From assembly GCF_025195125.1 (NCBI RefSeq), contig NZ_JAMGSL010000019.1, forward strand, positions 1 to 64,000: a stretch of 64,000 nucleotides of DNA, read 5' to 3'. Positions 59,473-64,000 of this stretch are shown in pieces. Origin of the DNA: Streptomyces sp. Je 1-79 (GTDB lineage: Bacteria > Actinomycetota > Actinomycetes > Streptomycetales > Streptomycetaceae). The translations under genes and the position numbers were made by a program. Numbering within the stretch: the first letter of the stretch is position 1; each line of letters opens with the position of its first letter. The notes under the pieces were generated by a model. The model saw only the letters and a program-made list of their open reading frames with translations, ran no database searches and was not told where the DNA came from.

Positions 59473-59613
59473 TCAGCGGATGCCGACCGCCGCCAAGGCC
59501 TTGCGCTGCGCGGGTGTCGGCCGGTCGGGGAAGTAGAGGTAGCAGACCCCTCCTGTGCCGGACACCACGTTGCCGCTCGCGTTGTACCGCTTGGTGCGGC
59601 GCCAGTTCTCCAA
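59473..59613 (-). CDS. Short ORF or gene remnant at the island edge
   Basis: An open frame of 46 codons from TTG 59613 ends GGVCYLYFPDRPTPAQRKALAAVGIR and looks protein-like. No ribosome-binding site is seen and the start is not conserved-looking, so it may be the 3' remnant of a larger gene. The rest of 59614-59922 shows no gene; GGTGCTGAC occurs twice (59708 and 59719). Confidence 0.35.
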   Translation of the reverse strand: MENWRRTKRYNASGNVVSGTGGVCYLYFPDRPTPAQRKALAAVGIR

Positions 59614-59922
59614 ATGGGAGGACACCGGTTACCAAACGGCGCCCTCCCGCACAAACATGCAGGTCACAGGCTCGGGCTGCGTGAGACAAATCGAGCACAG
59701 AAGCGCTGGTGCTGACCCGGTGCTGACTTCCGCTGGCGTCCGTTCCGGCCCGTTCGGGTGCGTCGTGCTGGATCCGTGTTGACTCGGCACGCCTCAGCGC
59801 CCGGCACTTGGTGCGGCCGCTCTTCCTCACTACTGAAGCTGAACTCGTGATGTCGGTGCAGGCTGGCGGAGGTATCCGGCTGGCAGGCTGCGGTCCCAGC
59901 GTGGTGCGAGGGCGGGGTGCCT

Positions 59923-60940
59923 TCATTCAGGAGCCAGCCGGCCGCTTAGTAGTCTTCGGATCATATACAGAGAAGCGGCCCTTGAAATCTTTCCGGGGGC
60001 AGGATTACGGAGTCTTCCGTAGGAGCAATCAGCACCTGGTTGCCTCCCTGGATACATGCAGTCCTTGCTGTTCGCTCCAGCGATGTGCATATTCATTACA
60101 ATCTGCAGACTCACGCCAATCTGTTTGGCCTGCTTCTGGATTTCCACGATTGCTCTAGCCTGCGCCAGATCGTGGGTCGTTGTCTTGCCTCCGTAACGCC
60201 CCTTCAGGATCGTGAGTTCGGCATCCGCGAACTCCTTCCGCATGTCCTCGGGCATCTCCTCGTATGGCAGCGGGGCGCAGAAGAACGGGTGCGTGCGGAC
60301 CTCCAGGCTTCCCGCGGCCATGGCCTTCCAGAGTCGGCCGCCGATCCGGCCGGTTTCACCGGGCGCCTCGGGGAGGCGGCGGAGGCAGTCGACGACGTCC
60401 GCCGTCATCGCGTCGGAGACGTAGTACGGGTAGGGCTTCACGTGAAGCACCACCCGTTCGGCGTGCCCGTGTGCCAGGAGGTGGTTGATGAGGACGAGGT
60501 CGGGAATCAGCTCACGTCCCGCGTTGTCGCCCACCACGGCTGCGGTGCCCGAGGTGCCGACGGGCAGGAGCTGCCACAGCGTGGCGCTGTCGTCGGCAAC
60601 CAGCGCCGCGACTGCGGCGTCAGCCACTGCCGGTTCCCCCTTCAAGACCCGGAAGCCGAGGTCTGCGCGGTTGCCCCAGAGCGAGGCTTGCAGGAGGGCC
60701 GTGGCCCGCTCCTCAGCCGGGGCGGCTCGCGAGCGTGTCGAGGGCCCGCAACTCCTCGGGGGCAAGCGGCTCGATCACACCGTTGGTGATCTCGTCCAGC
60801 AGGGCGTCGAGGGCCTTGTGCTGTCGGCGGTCGTATGGGAAGGCGTCTCGTACCTGCTGGATGAGGGCAGGGTGGCGCTGGGCCAGCACACCCCAGGCGA
60901 ACGAGCCGGGCTCGTTGCCCAGGACGACGGCCGCACCCAC
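59923..60940 (-). pseudogene. DUF89 (ARMT1-like) phosphatase pseudogene with foreign 3' tail
   Basis: The N-terminal part (GNEPGSFAWGVLAQRHPALIQQVRDAFPY) and the core (VVGDNAGRELIPDLVLINHLLAHG, VVLHVKPYPYYVSDAMTADV) belong to DUF89 metal-dependent phosphatases. Three lesions are seen. An extra base at about 60717 shifts the frame (TGA in one frame, GAGGAGCGG in the other). A long middle segment of the family is missing before it. At about 60198 the family end (ELTILKG) is replaced by an unrelated, lower-GC stretch (RYGGKTTTHDLAQARAIVEIQ..). It is not functional as a DUF89 enzyme. Confidence 0.75.
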
Positions 60941-61057
60941 TGTGCCGACCTCGCGAACAGCCTCTTCGCCCAAGGCGCGCGGGGTCTTCTCTGTCGTGGC
61001 GCCGAGGCCCTTCGCACGTCGCTCACGCGGCCATGATCCCCGAGGGCATGTCCGCTG

Positions 61058-61504
61058 TCAGTCCAGACCGCCGGTGGCTTCGAGATGAGCGAGGAAGGTG
61101 GCCACCAGGCGTGGACGGGGGACATGGGGCACGAGCGCGTCCGGCAGATCGGCTTCCAGACCCCACTCCGTGTTGAAGGTGATGCTGCTGCCGTCCGGGA
61201 CGACGCTGCCCCACAACCACTTGACGAACCCCGCTGCGGCAAGGGCCGTGCACTCCTCGACGGCGATGCCTTCCGGGGACAGCTTGGCCATGCCCTCCAG
61301 CTTCTCCTCGCCGACCGTGATGCCGAAGTGCATGACGGACCCGCGAACGGGGCCCTCGTCCCCCTCATCGATACGGATGAACGTATCCGTCTCCCGCTCG
61401 CGCAGCTTGGCCTCGATACCCTCGTAGGTCAGGCTCCACGTGGAACCCTCGGCGGGGCCGAAGACGTACATAGTGCGGAGTTCGGCCAGTTCGGACGCGT
61501 CCAC
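61058..61504 (-). CDS. Putative immunity protein
   Basis: A 148-aa acidic soluble protein (VMHFGITVGEEKLEGMAKLSPEGIAVEE; GFVKWLWGSVVPDGSSITFNTEWGLE). GTG 61504 has GAGGGAG upstream. It lies 32 nt downstream of a toxin-like C-terminal remnant, the normal place for the cognate immunity gene of a polymorphic toxin. The role is inferred from position and size; no family is named. Confidence 0.6.
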   Translation of the reverse strand: MDASELAELRTMYVFGPAEGSTWSLTYEGIEAKLRERETDTFIRIDEGDEGPVRGSVMHFGITVGEEKLEGMAKLSPEGIAVEECTALAAAGFVKWLWGSVVPDGSSITFNTEWGLEADLPDALVPHVPRPRLVATFLAHLEATGGLD

Positions 61505-61536
61505 GCGCTCGCTCCCTCGTCGTGTGCTGCCGTTGG

Positions 61537-61773
61537 TCAGGGTACGTATCGGGCGTAGCCCTTGACGCCGTAGGCCGCCATCATCACGCGCCAGTAGGCC
61601 ATGGAATCAGCGTTGTTGGTGACCGTCTCCACACCCCGCATCTCCTTGTTGCGCGGGTCGTTGAGAGCGGCGTTGTACTTCGTGAGCTCCTTGCGGTCCT
61701 TGTCGTACAGGAAGTCCTTCTTGCCGGACTGGTGGTTCGCGCGGAGTTCGTCGAGCGAGCGACCGACTCGGGC
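61537..61773 (-). pseudogene. Polymorphic-toxin C-terminal remnant
   Basis: The protein end SLDELRANHQSGKKDF.. ELTKYNAALNDPRNKEMRGVE.. YGVKGYARYVP is short, Lys/Asn-rich and without a start of its own. This is the style of the variable C-terminal domain of RHS/WapA-type toxins. Upstream (about 61774) the sequence switches to an unrelated plus-strand fragment, so the toxin body is lost. An intact putative immunity gene follows. Confidence 0.5.
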
Positions 61774-61778
61774 GGACC

Positions 61779-61982
61779 AGCGAGGCGGGCATCCCGGATC
61801 TCGCGCCCGAGGTCCAGCTCTTCTACAAGGCGAAGGCGACCCGGGAGAAAGACGAGATCGACTTCGAAGCGGTGCTGCCGCTGCTCGACGCTTCCGCACG
61901 CGCCTGGCTGGCCAACGCGATCAGCGTGATCGCACCTGCTCACTCCTGGCTCAGGCGGCTCCTGCCACTCAGCCGAACGTGA
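61779..61982 (+). pseudogene. Adenylyltransferase-family 3' fragment
   Basis: A plus-strand frame without a start reads GIPDLAPEVQLFYKAKATREKDEIDFEAVLPLLDASARAWL and ends with TGA. It matches the C-terminal part of aminoglycoside-2''-adenylyltransferase-like nucleotidyltransferases. The 5' part is missing; the fragment abuts the toxin remnant at about 61774. Confidence 0.6.
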
Positions 61983-62415
61983 GCAGCGGAACGTCGTAGA
62001 GGTCGGGGTTCCTAGGCCGGGTCATCGTGGGCGACGTGACCTCCACGATCAGCAGCTCGCTGAGAAACTGGACCTTGGCACTGCGGAGGTGACTCGTCCT
62101 GCCGTCGGCCGACTGGGCCTTCAGGCCGGCGGAGACGTGGTTGTGCGGGAGGATTCCGCCGGTGGCGGGGTCATGGGCGAGGGTGCCGGCGCCGAACGCC
62201 TCGACGTTGGTGACGTACGTCTTCGCCCAGACCGGTGCGTCCGGGTCCGCGAGCTTCTCGCAGGCACCCACGATCTCGGCCTCCGCGAAGGCACCGATGA
62301 ACGAGGGGATGTAGCCCTGCCGTACGCCGTTGTCCCGGCAGAGGGTGGACAGCGCCTCGAAGAAGTCCTACCCGTAGTCGACGGTGACGCCGAAGGTCAG
62401 CTCGTGAGCACGCAT
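61969..62415 (-). pseudogene. PPC/DUF296 DNA-binding-domain gene with internal TAG
   Basis: From ATG 62415 (AGGAG upstream) the frame gives MRAHELTFGVTVDYG, then TAG at 62368-62370, then a complete PPC/DUF296 domain: GYIPSFIGAFAEAEIVG, FGAGTLAHD, ILPHNHVSAGLK and SAKVQFLSELLIVEV. Only codon 16 is a stop; the domain is otherwise intact over 148 codons. It is a nonsense pseudogene unless reinitiation at an internal GTG or read-through occurs. Confidence 0.75.
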
Positions 62416-62441
62416 GCGCGGGTGTCTCCTGATGGGTGGAA

Positions 62442-62591
62442 TCAGCGGGCGGAGGCGGTGGTGAAGGTCTCGCGGACAGTCGCCCCGTCGGCGCCCTGGG
62501 CGAGCAGGGCCCGCAGCAGGAGCCTCGCCTGGTACGGGCCGAGGTCTCCGGCATCGATGAGCCCGCGGCCGAGGAGGGGCTGCCTGCCCAC
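62442..62591 (-). pseudogene. Asparaginase 3' fragment
   Basis: A 49-codon frame (from GTG 62591) gives GLIDAGDLGPYQARLLLRALLAQGADGATVRETF, the style of the C-terminal end of L-asparaginases. The rest of the gene is missing; 11 bp upstream lies the stop of the DUF3883 gene, so the 5' part was replaced. It directly precedes the PPC/DUF296 gene on the same strand. Confidence 0.55.
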
Positions 62592-62601
62592 AGGAGAAGG
62601 C

Positions 62602-63918
62602 CTACCCCCTCGCGAGGGGGGAGCACTGGTAGCGCAGTCCTCGGCTCACGATCTTGAACCGGTCACGCCCCTGTGCGGAGAAGGGGTTCGGCAGCTCGAA
62701 GACCCCGCGGTCCTCGGGGGCGAGGGACGAGGTGATCAGCAGGATGCGGTAGCGACTGTCGCGTGCGTGGCGGCGTGCCGCGTCCACCTCGGAAGGTCCG
62801 AGCTCGAACTCCACCCGCTCGGCGGGCGGTTCGCTCAGCGCCTTCACCTCGAAGAGCCGGGTGGTGCCGCGCCATTCGACCTCGAAGTCGTACCCGAGGG
62901 CATCGGACGCATCGCGGTCGCCGTTGACGACCGCGGCGTATCCGGACGTCCAGCGCACGTTCGGATACCGGCGCTGGAGCCATGCGCGGGCCGCCACTTC
63001 GCCGACGAGGCCGATGGCCGATCGCTGGTCCTCGTTGGTCTGGTTCATCTTCGCAACAACGATGCGCGGCTTGGGGGAACTGGTTCCTGTGCGTGGCCGG
63101 GGTACACCCGCGACGGCGTCGAGGCGCACTCTGCCGCTCTGGACGAGGAAGGATTCGCCGACCGACCGCGCCGCCCTGTCCGCGATGGCGGAGAGCTGAT
63201 CGCGTCCCACCGTGACCTCATCGTCCCCGATAGTGATCGTGCGGGGCGCGGCGCCGTTCGTGGTGCCGGAGCTCTGGGGTCGTTTCGTCGCGTACGCCAG
63301 ATCTTTCGGGGTCAGGCTCAGCCGGGTGGGGTCCGCAGTCTTCGGCATGCCGTCCGGCCACCCCACGGCGCGCTCCACGGCGTCGAGCAGTTGGTCCTCG
63401 CTCAGTGTCACCAGGTCACCCAGCCCTGACCTTTCGACGCAGCTCTTGGACTCGAGGAGTACGGCACCGCGCCAGCCGGTCGGAGGCTCGACGTTCTGGC
63501 GCCGGCACCAGGCTTCCACAAGGGGGATCAGGCGCGCCACGAGCGCGTCGACCGCGGACGCGTTGCGTTCACGGAGCCGGTCGACGGGCTGGAGGAGCCC
63601 CGGCCGCTCCAAGTCGTCGTTGGCGCCGTGCTGGCGCAGCCACTCCCGGACTCTGCCGCGCATCACCTCCGGGGGCGGAGTCATGAACCGGGACAGCCAG
63701 TCCGGGTCCGGCCGGAGGTCGTGGAGCCCGCGGGCCACCATGTGGCGGAAGAAGTCGCCGCCCTCGTCGGCGACGGCCGCGTAGTGCTCGCGCAGTCGGT
63801 CAAGAAGGGCATCGGCGTGGGCGCGCAGGAAGTCACCGAATGCCTGGTCGTGGACGTCTGGGTAGGCGTACGTGGAGTACCCGAGTGTGGCAAGTACCGC
63901 AACATCTACGTCGACCAC
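62602..63918 (-). CDS. DUF3883 protein, probably 5'-truncated
   Basis: A frame of up to 438 aa. The C-terminal 150 residues are a DUF3883 domain of the PD-(D/E)XK-like type (IGLVGEVAARAWLQRRYPNVRWTSG, LGYDFEVEWRGTTRLFEVKAL). DUF3883 normally ends large proteins with an Hsp90/sacsin-like ATPase N-terminus. Here the first residues (MVDVDVAVLA) come from DNA that also reads as an integrase on the other strand, so the N-terminal part is probably missing. Its role is unknown; such proteins occur in defence-related contexts. Confidence 0.6.
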   Translation of the reverse strand: MVDVDVAVLATLGYSTYAYPDVHDQAFGDFLRAHADALLDRLREHYAAVADEGGDFFRHMVARGLHDLRPDPDWLSRFMTPPPEVMRGRVREWLRQHGANDDLERPGLLQPVDRLRERNASAVDALVARLIPLVEAWCRRQNVEPPTGWRGAVLLESKSCVERSGLGDLVTLSEDQLLDAVERAVGWPDGMPKTADPTRLSLTPKDLAYATKRPQSSGTTNGAAPRTITIGDDEVTVGRDQLSAIADRAARSVGESFLVQSGRVRLDAVAGVPRPRTGTSSPKPRIVVAKMNQTNEDQRSAIGLVGEVAARAWLQRRYPNVRWTSGYAAVVNGDRDASDALGYDFEVEWRGTTRLFEVKALSEPPAERVEFELGPSEVDAARRHARDSRYRILLITSSLAPEDRGVFELPNPFSAQGRDRFKIVSRGLRYQCSPLARG

Positions 63919-64000
63919 GACGCCGGCAAGGTGTCGCTCCGCCGGGACGCGGACGACTGGCTCGCGAAGAAGACCTCTTCCGCCGGAACCCTTGAATCGT
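63886..64000 (+). CDS. Tyrosine-type integrase, 5' part, runs off the window
   Basis: The plus-strand frame reads ECGKYRNIYVDHDAGKVSLRR then DADDWLAKKTSSAGTLES to the window end. This is typical of the N-terminal (arm/core-binding) part of Streptomyces phage or integrative-element integrases. No start with a ribosome-binding site is seen; the upstream part may be lost at the junction with the DUF3883 gene near 63885. The C-terminal catalytic region is outside the window. Confidence 0.5.

Noticed and set aside
59600..64000. tRNA gene as integration target
   Set aside because: I found no cloverleaf-like sequence in the accessory region.

Overview
The window is high-GC actinobacterial chromosome and is almost certainly Streptomyces. 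The evidence is the codon use, the GTG/TTG starts, the Streptomyces-only families (conservon cvnABCD, SmeA-SffA, RbpA, FxsA, a small SCO1431-type membrane protein) and the dense ATGA/GTGA overlaps. From memory, the order crr-ptsI, acetoacetyl-CoA synthetase, smeA-sffA, rbpA, fxsA, polyprenol-phosphate mannose synthase and the SCO1431-type protein matches the S. coelicolor stretch around SCO1390-SCO1431. So roughly positions 1-59,400 look like conserved core, and 59,400-64,000 look like an accessory, decayed island.

Layout. 1-2.6 kb: general PTS genes crr-ptsI behind a DasR-type (dre) site. 2.6-6.2 kb: a conserved hypothetical, then an MFS exporter divergent from a MocR-type regulator. 6.2-14.2 kb: acetoacetyl-CoA synthetase, GH31 alpha-glucosidase, Nudix hydrolase, secreted VanX-type dipeptidase, and a coupled DUF35/thiolase-like pair. 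14.2-18.4 kb: conservon cvnABCD. 19.4-27.3 kb: a four-gene SMC (MukBEF/Mks/Jet-like) operon, kleisin - Ala/Pro/Thr/Asp-rich protein - MukE-like - 1620-aa SMC ATPase, with no JetD/MksG nuclease gene beside it. 27.5-32.0 kb: a GntR regulator divergent from an MFS permease and the 5-oxoprolinase genes pxpABC. 32.2-39.9 kb: a small membrane protein, then two glycosyltransferases, an SGNH hydrolase and a 1220-aa ATP-dependent oxoprolinase/hydantoinase, all overlapping by 4 bp. 40.3-51.5 kb: HEAT-repeat protein, ankyrin protein, sporulation genes smeA-sffA, yczR-yczE, GDPD, UMF1-type MFS, rbpA (with a SigR promoter), fxsA and ppm. 52-59.4 kb: amidohydrolase, Lrp regulator, a conserved hypothetical, APH-fold phosphotransferase, DUF7064-like protein, acyl-CoA dehydrogenase and small proteins.

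The last 4.6 kb is a mosaic of broken genes: a DUF89 gene with a frameshift, an internal loss and a foreign tail; a polymorphic-toxin C-terminal remnant beside an intact putative immunity gene; an adenylyltransferase 3' fragment; a PPC/DUF296 gene with an in-frame TAG; an asparaginase 3' fragment; the DUF3883 end of a larger protein; and the start of a tyrosine integrase. This looks like a repeatedly used integration hot spot.

The intergenic DNA is rich in unusual repeats. These include two loci of GGATC/TTGGAT-type repeats, 13-bp iteron-like repeats before cvnA, a perfectly duplicated 61-bp hairpin unit, and several 21-60-bp minisatellites between 53.6 and 59.3 kb. All family assignments were made by reading the sequence; no searches were run.
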